Shown here in pieces: positions 1 to 5,870 of a DNA stretch of 7,473 nucleotides (within the stretch, counting starts at the first letter, position 1; the number at the start of each line of letters is the position of its first letter). Origin of the DNA: JAHEDH01 sp965364515 (lineage in GTDB: Bacteria; Actinomycetota; Acidimicrobiia; Spongiisociales; ZC4RG35); the NCBI GenBank assembly GCA_965364515.1, contig CBDTXZ010000150.1, forward strand, positions 1 through 7,473. Direction: 5' to 3'. Both the position numbers and the translations under genes were made by a program. The notes beneath the pieces are model-generated. The model worked only from the letters and a program-made list of their open reading frames with translations. It was not told where the DNA came from and did not search any database.

Positions 1-69
1 CCCCGACCCGGCCGCAATGTCGATCGCTAGGGTGACCGGGGCGTTGCCTGAACGGAAAGGAGAGACTGC
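1..69 (+). other. upstream gap / possible tail of an upstream gene
   Basis: Sixty-nine bases precede the first recognisable gene. Frame 1 is open from the window edge to a TAG at 28-30 and frame 3 to a TGA at 33-35, so either could be the last few codons of a gene that starts outside the window. In Opp/Dpp operons this position is often taken by the substrate-binding protein, but the 9-10 codons visible here are far too few to identify anything. I see no terminator hairpin and no clear promoter, which agrees with the transporter genes being internal to a longer operon. Confidence 0.25.
58..64 (+). promoter_or_regulatory. Shine-Dalgarno of dppB
   Basis: AGGAGAG, preceded by AA, lies five bases before a GTG at 70. 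It fixes this non-ATG codon as the start and rules out the overlapping ATG-started frame at 17. Confidence 0.75.
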
Positions 70-993
70 GTGGGCAAGTACCTCACCCGGCGTGTGCTGC
101 AGTTCATCCCCGTCTTCATCGGGGCCACGATGCTCATCTTCCTGCTCGTTTGGGCCATACCCGGAGACCCGATCCGAGCTCTGGCAGGTGATCGCATTCT
201 GCCTGAGAACGTGCAGGCGGCGATCCGCGCCGAGTACGGCCTCGACGATCCGCTTCCCATTCAATACTGGAACTACCTGAGTGGGGTGTTCCAAGGTGAC
301 TTCGGGACCGACTTCCGCGGGCGGCCCGTGTCCGACATCATGCGTCAGTCGCTTCCGGTGACGGTCCGTCTGGCGTTGTTCGCCTTCGGGTTCGAGGTGG
401 TGATCGGCATCGTCGCCGGAGTCCTTGCTGGGATCCGCAAGGGAGGCTTCGCAGACAATCTGGTACTCATATCGACGCTGGTCGTCATTGCCATCCCGAT
501 CTTTGTCCTCGGGTTCGTCGCGCAGCTCGTCGTCGGGGTCGAACTCGGCTGGTTGCCCGTGTCGGGCATACGCCAGGGGCCAATCAGCTATGTCCTACCC
601 GGCATCGTGCTCGGGTCGGTCTCTCTGGCCTACATCGCTCGGCTCACCCGCACCTCCCTCGTCGAGAATCTCCGGGCCGACTACGTCCGCACGGCCACCG
701 CGAAGGGCCTCAGCCGCGGTCGAGTGGTCGGTATCCACACCCTGCGAAACTCACTGATTCCCGTCGTGACGTTTCTCGCCATCGACCTCGGGGCGCTGAT
801 GGGTGGAGCCATCATCACCGAGACCATCTTCAATCTTCCGGGTCTCGGCCGGGCGGTCTTCGACGGCGTGCAGCGCCAAGAGGGAACCGTGGTCGTCGGA
901 ATCGTCACGTTCCTGGTGATCGTGTATCTGGTCGCCAACCTGCTCGTCGACGTCCTGTATGCCGTCCTCGATCCGAGGATCCGATATGGCTGA
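70..993 (+). CDS. dppB: Opp/Dpp-type ABC importer, inner-membrane permease (DppB/OppB family)
   Basis: A 307-residue permease, the usual length for DppB/OppB. It forms half of the transmembrane channel of an importer for peptides or similar small solutes (family knowledge). A short cytoplasmic N-terminus with the family-typical Y-L-x-R-R is followed by a first membrane segment at about 10-30, a periplasmic stretch containing GLDDPLPIQYWNYL and GDFGTDF (about 57-82), then five further hydrophobic segments near 100-121, 132-157, 172-190, 230-255 and 275-300. The EAA loop that docks onto the ATPases is at about 204-231 (DYVRTATAKGL, then LRNSLIP). NLPGLGRAVFDGV at 255-267 and the ending DPRIRYG are also family signatures. 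The GTG start is supported by a good Shine-Dalgarno. The stop lies inside the start of the second permease gene (8-base overlap). The family is certain; the transported substrate is not known. Confidence 0.95.
   Translation: MGKYLTRRVLQFIPVFIGATMLIFLLVWAIPGDPIRALAGDRILPENVQAAIRAEYGLDDPLPIQYWNYLSGVFQGDFGTDFRGRPVSDIMRQSLPVTVRLALFAFGFEVVIGIVAGVLAGIRKGGFADNLVLISTLVVIAIPIFVLGFVAQLVVGVELGWLPVSGIRQGPISYVLPGIVLGSVSLAYIARLTRTSLVENLRADYVRTATAKGLSRGRVVGIHTLRNSLIPVVTFLAIDLGALMGGAIITETIFNLPGLGRAVFDGVQRQEGTVVVGIVTFLVIVYLVANLLVDVLYAVLDPRIRYG
975..980 (+). promoter_or_regulatory. Shine-Dalgarno that sets the dppC start
   Basis: GAGGAT within the end of dppB, five bases before the ATG at 986. An in-frame ATG at 959 is nine codons further upstream, lies deeper in dppB and has no comparable purine-rich site, so 986 is preferred. 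Confidence 0.6.
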
Positions 994-1873
994 CACGATC
1001 GCTCCTGAAGCAGTTGATTCGGAAGTACGCAGTGCCTCGCTCTGGGGGGACGCATGGAGAGAGCTCCGCACTCGGCCCGTGTTCGTCATCTCGGCGTTCC
1101 TCATCGTGGTGCTCGTGCTGATGGCCGCGTGGCCAGGTCTGTTCACTTCGATCGACCCGAGACAGTGCACGTTGACGAACTCACTGCTCAGACCGAGCAC
1201 CGAGCACTGGTTCGGAACGGATCTGCAAGGTTGTGACTACTACGCCCGCACCATCCACGGAGCCAGGATCTCGATCACCATCGGGCTCCTCGTCACGATC
1301 TTCGCGACGTTCATCGCAGTCGTCGGCGGCTCCATTGCCGGCTACTACGGAGGCATCACCGACACGATCATCGCCCGGATCACGGACATCTGGTTCGCGG
1401 TACCCACGATTCTCGGCGGCATCGTCATTCTCACGCTGTTCGGCGAACGCGGAGTGCTCCAGGTGAGCCTGGTCCTGATCGTCCTCGGATGGCCGACGAT
1501 GCTTCGACTGGCGCGGTCGGCAGTCCTCTCGGTCAAGGAGGAGGAGTATGTCGATGCAGCGCGAGCACTCGGAGCGAGTGACTTCCGGATCATCAGCAGG
1601 CACATTCTCCCGAACTCGCTGGCTCCCGTGATCGTCTATGCGACGATCACGGTCGGAGTGATCATCGCCGCCGAAGCGGCTCTGTCCTTTCTCGGGGTCG
1701 GCCTGCAGTTGCCGGCCATCTCATGGGGGCTCATGATCTCGGTCGCACAGAACCGGATCTTGACCGCACCCCACCTCCTCTTGTTCCCCGGGCTGTTCCT
1801 CTCTGTCACCGTCTTCAGCTTCATCCTCATGGGTGATGCCCTCCGCGATGCGCTGGATCCGAAGCTGCGATGA
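986..1873 (+). CDS. dppC: Opp/Dpp-type ABC importer, inner-membrane permease (DppC/OppC family)
   Basis: The second permease subunit, 295 residues from the chosen ATG, normal for DppC/OppC; it pairs with the DppB-like protein to form the channel. The first membrane segment (about 31-50) follows a basic WRELRTRP stretch typical of the N-terminal OppC domain. The family motif around HWFGTD (74-79) continues into YARTIHGAR (86-94). Further membrane segments lie near 95-118, 140-151, 158-178, 213-236 and 264-285. The EAA loop is at about 187-211 (EYVDAARALGAS, then HILPN). AALSFLGVGLQ at 231-241 and the DALDPKLR end are family hallmarks. The usual G-R-D after GTD is G-C-D here (Cys83), a small deviation. 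Its stop overlaps the first ATPase start by 4 bases (ATGA). Confidence 0.95.
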   Translation: MADTIAPEAVDSEVRSASLWGDAWRELRTRPVFVISAFLIVVLVLMAAWPGLFTSIDPRQCTLTNSLLRPSTEHWFGTDLQGCDYYARTIHGARISITIGLLVTIFATFIAVVGGSIAGYYGGITDTIIARITDIWFAVPTILGGIVILTLFGERGVLQVSLVLIVLGWPTMLRLARSAVLSVKEEEYVDAARALGASDFRIISRHILPNSLAPVIVYATITVGVIIAAEAALSFLGVGLQLPAISWGLMISVAQNRILTAPHLLLFPGLFLSVTVFSFILMGDALRDALDPKLR

Positions 1874-2904
1874 CGTCCGTCGACTCTCGTTCGAAGACCA
1901 TCGGTGGCGCTGACCTCGATCCGTCTGCTCCACTGCTGGCCGTCGACGACCTGCATGTCGAGTTCCGAACCCGCGACGGGGTCGTCCGTGCGGTGAACGG
2001 ACTCACCTACCAGTTGGAGGCGGGGGAGACCCTCGCCATCCTCGGCGAGTCGGGATCGGGCAAATCCGTCTCCGCCCAGGCGGTGATGGGGATCATCGAT
2101 TCGCCGCCCGGCTTCGTGACGGGCGGGTCCGTTCGATTCAGAGGTGTCGACCTGTTGGGGATTCGCGAGCGTGACCGCAGAGAGGTCCGAGGAAAGCGAA
2201 TCGCGATGATCTTCCAAGATGCGCTGACCGCCCTCAATCCAGTGTTCACCGTCGGGTGGCAGATCGGGGAGCTGTTCCGCAAGCATCGCGGCATGGACAA
2301 GGCCGCAGCCCGTTCAGAGGCCATCAGACTCATGGAGATGGTCAAGATTCCGCTTGCCGCCGAACGCGTCGACGCCTATCCGCACGAGTTCTCCGGGGGG
2401 ATGCGTCAGCGCGTGATGATCGCCATGGCTCTCGCCCTCGATCCGGAGGTGGTGATCGCGGATGAGCCGACGACGGCACTGGATGTGACGGTGCAGGCCC
2501 AGATCATGGAGCTGCTGGCCGAGTTGCAGGCGCAGACGGGGATGGGACTGATCTTGATCACCCATGACCTCGGGGTCGTTGCCGAGGTGGCCGACCGAGT
2601 GGTGGTCATGTATGCGGGGTCCGAGGTCGAGAAGGGGCCGATCGGCGACGTCTATGCGAACCCCGCCCACCCGTACACGCGCGGGCTCATGGACTCGATC
2701 CCTCGGCCCGATGAGCGGACCGAGCGTCTCAATCCCATCCAGGGTTCTCCGCCCGATCTGGCGGCGATCCCGTCCGGTTGCCCGTTCTGGCCCAGATGTC
2801 CTCGTGTCCAGGACATCTGCCGTGAGGTGCAGCCCGAGCCGGTCGAATTCGCCGAAGGGCGGCAGAGTGCCTGTTACTTCTGGGAGGAGGTTCTCGATGT
2901 CTGA
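1870..2904 (+). CDS. dppD: Opp/Dpp-type ABC importer, ATPase subunit (DppD/OppD family)
   Basis: A cytoplasmic ATP-binding subunit of 344 residues that would power import through the two permeases. All nucleotide-binding elements are present: Walker A GESGSGKS at 59-66, Q-loop Gln116, signature FSGGMRQR at 174-181, Walker B VVIADEPTTALD at 194-205 with catalytic Glu199, and the switch His232. The C-terminal oligopeptide-transporter extension carries HPYT at 267-270 and four cysteines (304, 310, 317, 335) spaced C-x5-C-x6-C-x17-C. Cysteines in this extension bind a [4Fe-4S] cluster in some DppD proteins. The ATG overlaps the dppC stop (ATGA); there is no strong Shine-Dalgarno, so coupled translation is likely. 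About 20 poorly conserved residues precede the domain, so a slightly later start cannot be excluded. Confidence 0.95.
   Translation: MTSVDSRSKTIGGADLDPSAPLLAVDDLHVEFRTRDGVVRAVNGLTYQLEAGETLAILGESGSGKSVSAQAVMGIIDSPPGFVTGGSVRFRGVDLLGIRERDRREVRGKRIAMIFQDALTALNPVFTVGWQIGELFRKHRGMDKAAARSEAIRLMEMVKIPLAAERVDAYPHEFSGGMRQRVMIAMALALDPEVVIADEPTTALDVTVQAQIMELLAELQAQTGMGLILITHDLGVVAEVADRVVVMYAGSEVEKGPIGDVYANPAHPYTRGLMDSIPRPDERTERLNPIQGSPPDLAAIPSGCPFWPRCPRVQDICREVQPEPVEFAEGRQSACYFWEEVLDV
2882..2890 (+). promoter_or_regulatory. Shine-Dalgarno that sets the dppF start
   Basis: GGGAGGAGG, six bases before the ATG at 2897. The same frame is open back to 2564, but the upstream part is out-of-frame dppD sequence with no family resemblance, so this site decides the true start. 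Confidence 0.85.
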
Positions 2905-3913
2905 GCCGGTTCTCGAGGTCGAGGGGCTGGTCAAGTACTTCCCCATCACGACCGGCATCCTGTTCAAAAAGACCGTCGGGATGGTCAAGGCCGTCGACGG
3001 CATCAGCTTCGAGCTGCATCAGGGGGAGACCCTGGGCCTGGTAGGGGAGTCGGGATGCGGGAAGACGACCGCCGCTCGCACGTTGCTGCGGCTCGAAGAG
3101 CCCACCGCAGGTGTCGCCCGGTTCAAGGGCCGGGACATCTTCTCGATGTCGAAGTCCGAGCTCAGGGAGCTTCGGAGGGAGATCCAGGTGATCTTTCAGG
3201 ATCCCTACGCTTCCCTGAATCCGAGGATGACGGTGGGCGACATCGTTTCGGAGCCCTTCAGGATTCATCCGGAGGTACTCGATGGTGGCAAACATCTGCC
3301 GAGAGTCAAGGTCTTGTTGGACCTCGTCGGTCTCAACCCCGACCACATCAACCGGTATCCGCACCAGTTCTCTGGCGGTCAGCGCCAGCGAATCGGAGTG
3401 GCGCGCGCATTGGCATTGAACCCGGCTGTGATCATCGCCGACGAGCCGGTGTCGGCTCTCGATGTGTCCGTGCAGGCGCAGGTCGTGAATCTCCTCGAGG
3501 ACATCCAGGACGAACTCGGGCTCTCCTACCTATTCATCGCCCATGATCTCTCTGTCGTCCGACACATCTGTGATCGGGTCGCGGTGATGTATCTCGGCAG
3601 GATCGCCGAGTTCGGGGACGAAACCGGCGTCTACGAGAACACCGGACATCCCTACACCCAGGCGTTGCTCTCCGCCGTTCCCGTCCCGGACCCCTCGAGG
3701 CGCGACAATCGGCAGCGGATCCTGCTGGAAGGTGACGTTCCGAGCCCTGCAGATCCGCCCTCGGGCTGCCGCTTTCGCACCCGGTGCTGGAAGGCGCAGG
3801 AGCTCTGCGCCGAGCAGGAGCCCGAGCTGGTCGATCGGGGCCAGGGGCACCCCGTGGCGTGCCACTACCCGCAGATCGAGTTCAGCCAGACCGGTCCACG
3901 GCGGGGCGGCTGA
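2897..3913 (+). CDS. dppF: Opp/Dpp-type ABC importer, ATPase subunit (DppF/OppF family)
   Basis: The second ATPase, 338 residues from the ATG behind a strong Shine-Dalgarno, a typical DppF/OppF length; it forms a heterodimer with the DppD-like subunit. The N-terminal YFPI (14-17) followed by a short loop (GILFKKTVG) before VKAVDGISF is characteristic of OppF rather than OppD. Walker A is GESGCGKT at 50-57, the Q-loop Gln101 lies in IFQDPYASLNPR, the signature is FSGGQRQR at 158-165, Walker B is VIIADEPVSALD at 178-189 (Glu183), and the switch is His216. The C-terminal extension has HPYT at 251-254 and cysteines 291, 297, 304 and 322 with the same spacing as in the partner ATPase. It overlaps dppD by 8 bases and is the last gene of the visible operon; its final 32 bases overlap a convergent small gene, and no terminator follows. 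Confidence 0.95.
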   Translation: MSEPVLEVEGLVKYFPITTGILFKKTVGMVKAVDGISFELHQGETLGLVGESGCGKTTAARTLLRLEEPTAGVARFKGRDIFSMSKSELRELRREIQVIFQDPYASLNPRMTVGDIVSEPFRIHPEVLDGGKHLPRVKVLLDLVGLNPDHINRYPHQFSGGQRQRIGVARALALNPAVIIADEPVSALDVSVQAQVVNLLEDIQDELGLSYLFIAHDLSVVRHICDRVAVMYLGRIAEFGDETGVYENTGHPYTQALLSAVPVPDPSRRDNRQRILLEGDVPSPADPPSGCRFRTRCWKAQELCAEQEPELVDRGQGHPVACHYPQIEFSQTGPRRGG

Positions 3914-4109
3914 GCCCGGTCCGACTCTCGACCGCGAGTACGAGCGTCGCGAGGTCGCCATCGGCGTCCATCAGTGCACCCGCTCGCTCGTCGTCGTCCC
4001 TGCACTCTCGGAGCAGCCAGAGCGCGGTCTGTAGTTCGGCGGAGGGGAACTCTCGCCTGGCAATCGCGATCACGCGCCGACCGACAGTGGCTGCTCGATC
4101 GTTCATCAT
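3882..4109 (-). CDS. small hypothetical protein, coupled to the upstream unknown gene
   Basis: A 75-residue open frame beginning ATGATG, whose first ATG overlaps the TGA of the preceding minus-strand gene (ATGA). This arrangement is typical of translational coupling and is the main reason to call it real. Codons show the G/C-rich third positions expected here. The protein looks helical and soluble: a basic amphipathic start (VGRRVIAIARREF, 9-21), a leucine-rich stretch with a single Cys36, an acidic patch (DDDE, 38-41), then LATLVLAVESR near 53-63 and a short unstructured tail. There is no signal peptide, membrane segment or known motif. I do not recognise a family. Its 3' end overlaps the convergent end of dppF by 32 bases, which is unusual and leaves some chance that the frame is spurious or that the true gene is shorter. 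Confidence 0.55.
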   Translation of the reverse strand: MMNDRAATVGRRVIAIARREFPSAELQTALWLLRECRDDDERAGALMDADGDLATLVLAVESRTGLSRPAVDRSG

Positions 4110-4576
4110 CCAACGGCCAACGAGACAGCGAGCTGGTCCAGGAGCTCCTGCTCTTCCTCGGACACCCGAGCCCCGCGGACTCTCCAATGCTCTCTCGCAG
4201 CATCAGCAGCGTCGACGGCAATCTCGTACAACCACTCGCGAAAGTCGCGACTGTCGTCTTCCGGCACCTTTGCGTCGACGATTGCGAGCGCGTCGGCCAG
4301 CTGGTCGAGCCAGTCGTCCAGCCGCTCTCGGTCGAGGGGACGACCTGAAACCCGTGCCGCTGTCAGATCCCGGGCGATCATCTTGACGAGCGCCAGTCGC
4401 TGATCCGATCGAAACGCCTGATCGATCTGTCGATCCACTGCGCCGATCTCCCTCAGCACCGAGAAGGGGCTTCCTTCGTCGACCTCCATCACTGCGGCGC
4501 CGATGATCCAGGGAGTGATCCGAACGAGCTCCCACTCGTCGTCTGTGAATGTGAATCCGCGCATCTCCTCACTCAT
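4106..4576 (-). CDS. hypothetical protein, acidic, mostly helical
   Basis: A 156-residue soluble acidic protein of unknown function. From the N-terminus: FTFTDDEWELVRITPWIIGAAV (8-29), a mixed helical middle containing VLREIGAVDRQIDQAF (40-55), a charged segment LDRERLDDWLDQLADAL (81-97), then DFREWLYEIAVDAADAARE (111-129) and RVSEEEQELLDQLA (137-150). The pattern of an F-T-x-x-E-W opening, a central F-x-x-W-L-x-x-I-A helix and a V-S-E-x-E-x-x-L end resembles, from memory, a family of uncharacterised bacterial proteins of similar size; I cannot name it. No signal peptide or membrane helix is convincing. The ATG at 4576 has only a weak upstream AGAGAA; an in-frame GTG at 4621 would add 15 residues, and a later ATG at 4564 has GAGGAG immediately before it, too close for a normal site. 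It is followed by a coupled small gene and is 104 bases downstream of the oxidoreductase operon on the same strand, so it may be cotranscribed with it. Confidence 0.75.
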   Translation of the reverse strand: MSEEMRGFTFTDDEWELVRITPWIIGAAVMEVDEGSPFSVLREIGAVDRQIDQAFRSDQRLALVKMIARDLTAARVSGRPLDRERLDDWLDQLADALAIVDAKVPEDDSRDFREWLYEIAVDAADAAREHWRVRGARVSEEEQELLDQLAVSLAVG

Positions 4577-4680
4577 TTCTCTGCCGGCTTCACATCGTCC
4601 GATGGTGTGTCGTGAACTCACAAGAGCCGATGGTCACGAGGTTGTGAGCTTCCGATTCGTGCGACGTCGGCCGCTGAGAG
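4577..4680 (-). other. intergenic region with two short dyads
   Basis: The gap between the second quinone-reductase-like gene and the hypothetical gene. It contains two short inverted repeats, CATCG-TC-CGATG at 4593-4604 and GTGA-AC-TCAC at 4612-4621, both within 50 bases of the downstream ATG, so they could be an operator or start-region structure. There is no hairpin with a T-run that would qualify as an intrinsic terminator, and no clear -35/-10 pair. Confidence 0.3.
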
Positions 4681-5262
4681 TCACCTTCCGATCTTGCGGC
4701 GGACCTCCGCCGCGAAGCGCTCACGATCGGCCTGGTCAGATCGATCTATGTCGTACATCGCCAACCAGCGGGTGCGACACCGCCAGCCGCAGAGAGAGCG
4801 GAGCGTTCGTCGAATCATCTTCTTGCCGACGTCGCCTTCGAGCATGTTGACGAGGCGGCTGGAGCCGTGGGTCGTGACGATGATCATCCGACGGATGTGA
4901 GTGAGCGGACCGGGAATGAGCCCACGGTCGGTGTGGTGGTAGGCGACGCCATTCGTCCACACCCTGTCGACCCAACCCTTCAGAATGGCCGGCGGCCCCG
5001 ACCACCAGGTGGGATACACCCACACGATCGTGTCGGCCCACTGCAGCAATCCGTGATGGTCGGCGGTCCATGGCTTCTCGTCGTGCGACTCTCGGTGGAG
5101 CGCCCACTCGGTTTCCGACATCGCAGCTGCGAAGCCCTCGTCGTAGAGGTCGATCGTCCTGTGCTCGTGGGCGCCGAGCTCGAGTCCGTCTCTCACGGCA
5201 TTGGCGAGGTGTGCACTGAACGACGTCGGATCTGGATGGGCTTGAACGATCAGCGCTCTCAC
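4681..5262 (-). CDS. flavodoxin-fold NAD(P)H dehydrogenase (quinone)-type oxidoreductase, second paralogue
   Basis: A 193-residue protein of the Flavodoxin_2 family (NQO/MdaB/KefF type), which uses NAD(P)H to reduce a bound FAD or FMN and then quinones or other acceptors by two electrons. The N-terminal strand and phosphate loop are MRALIVQAHPDPTSFSAHL (1-19), matching the family pattern AHP-x-x-x-SF. The core motif WVYPTWWSGPPAILKGWVDR (81-100) corresponds to the family's P-x-x-W-x-x-x-PA-x-LKGW-x-D-R flavin/dimer segment. TTHGSS at 130-135 is the loop equivalent to TTGG in NQO1. The start is a GTG whose last two bases form the TGA of the preceding gene (GTGA, 4-base overlap), so it is probably translated by coupling. 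It is clearly a tandem paralogue of that gene but differs in the loop (His132 versus Tyr) and in the Cys-containing LCGWRC segment (157-162). It is cytoplasmic. Flavin type and acceptor cannot be told from sequence. Confidence 0.9.
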   Translation of the reverse strand: MRALIVQAHPDPTSFSAHLANAVRDGLELGAHEHRTIDLYDEGFAAAMSETEWALHRESHDEKPWTADHHGLLQWADTIVWVYPTWWSGPPAILKGWVDRVWTNGVAYHHTDRGLIPGPLTHIRRMIIVTTHGSSRLVNMLEGDVGKKMIRRTLRSLCGWRCRTRWLAMYDIDRSDQADRERFAAEVRRKIGR

Positions 5263-5870
5263 AACGATCGCAACTTCCCGTCCACGCGTTCGACGAACGC
5301 GTCCCGCTGCAGGGGAGTCGAGGCATCCAAGGAGTGCATGCCCAGCCAGATCCGTTCGCTTCGGTGAGGGATGTTCATGCGCAGAGCCCGGAGCAGGGTC
5401 CGCTTCCCGCCATCGCCGACGAGTGTCATCTTCCAGCGGGGCGACCCGTAGGTAGTGATGCCGATCACCCGCTGTACGGTGTGCAACGCCGGTCGAACCC
5501 TGCCACGTTCGTCGAAGTGGAACGCCACGCCGGGGACCATCGTCTTCTCGAGCCATCCCTTCAGCATCGCCGGGGGACCCGACCACCAGGTCGGGAACAC
5601 GAACGCCAACGTGTGGGCATCCGACAGCGACTCGACGTGTGCAGCGACCATCGGATCGACGATCGGGTCCTCCGAGTGGTACCGATGATGCTCTTCGAGC
5701 GTCATCTCTGGTGTGAAGCCGATCCGATACAGATCGAGCAACTCGACGTCGTGGCTGGTCGACAGGGCATCGACCGTCACATGGGCCAGGTGGTGATTGA
5801 ACGACGCGGTGCTCGGATGGGCATGGATGACCAGCGCTCGCGGTCTTCCAGGCTCGACGAGGGGCTCCAT
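5259..5870 (-). CDS. flavodoxin-fold NAD(P)H dehydrogenase (quinone)-type oxidoreductase, first paralogue
   Basis: A 203-residue Flavodoxin_2 family protein, expected to catalyse two-electron NAD(P)H-dependent reduction of quinones or flavins in the cytoplasm. After ten unconserved residues the flavin phosphate loop is RALVIHAHPSTASFNHHLA (11-29). LLDLYRIGFTPEM (44-56) matches the family's D-L-Y-x-x-x-F-x-P strand and turn. FVFPTWWSGPPAMLKGWLEK (90-109) is the core motif. ITTYGSPRWKM (138-148) contains the loop residue Tyr141, and GDGGKRTLLRALRM (152-165) fits the helix before the last strand. The start ATG shares one base with the stop of the monooxygenase gene (TGATG) and the stop overlaps the next gene, so it sits in the middle of a coupled trio. 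A role as reduced-flavin supplier to the monooxygenase is inference from position. Confidence 0.9.
   Translation of the reverse strand: MEPLVEPGRPRALVIHAHPSTASFNHHLAHVTVDALSTSHDVELLDLYRIGFTPEMTLEEHHRYHSEDPIVDPMVAAHVESLSDAHTLAFVFPTWWSGPPAMLKGWLEKTMVPGVAFHFDERGRVRPALHTVQRVIGITTYGSPRWKMTLVGDGGKRTLLRALRMNIPHRSERIWLGMHSLDASTPLQRDAFVERVDGKLRSL

Noticed and set aside
2564..2896. Upstream extension of the dppF frame
   Set aside because: It overlaps dppD out of frame and reads as low-complexity Ser/Arg-rich sequence; the strong Shine-Dalgarno at 2882-2890 marks the true start.
1636..3364. Long minus-strand open frames opposite dppC, dppD and dppF
   Set aside because: Long antisense frames are common in GC-rich coding DNA; their products are Arg/Asp/His-rich without motifs, while the plus strand carries complete ABC signatures.
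3974..4386. Plus-strand frames after dppF that might be a fifth transporter gene
   Set aside because: They are Ser/Arg-rich shadows of the two minus-strand genes and have no binding-protein or signal-peptide features.
3882..4576. Reading the small coupled pair as a toxin-antitoxin system
   Set aside because: The first protein (156 residues) is too long for a typical antitoxin, and neither shows a DNA-binding or toxin motif.
4622..4680. Intrinsic terminator after the oxidoreductase operon
   Set aside because: Only 4-5 base stems without a following T-run could be found.
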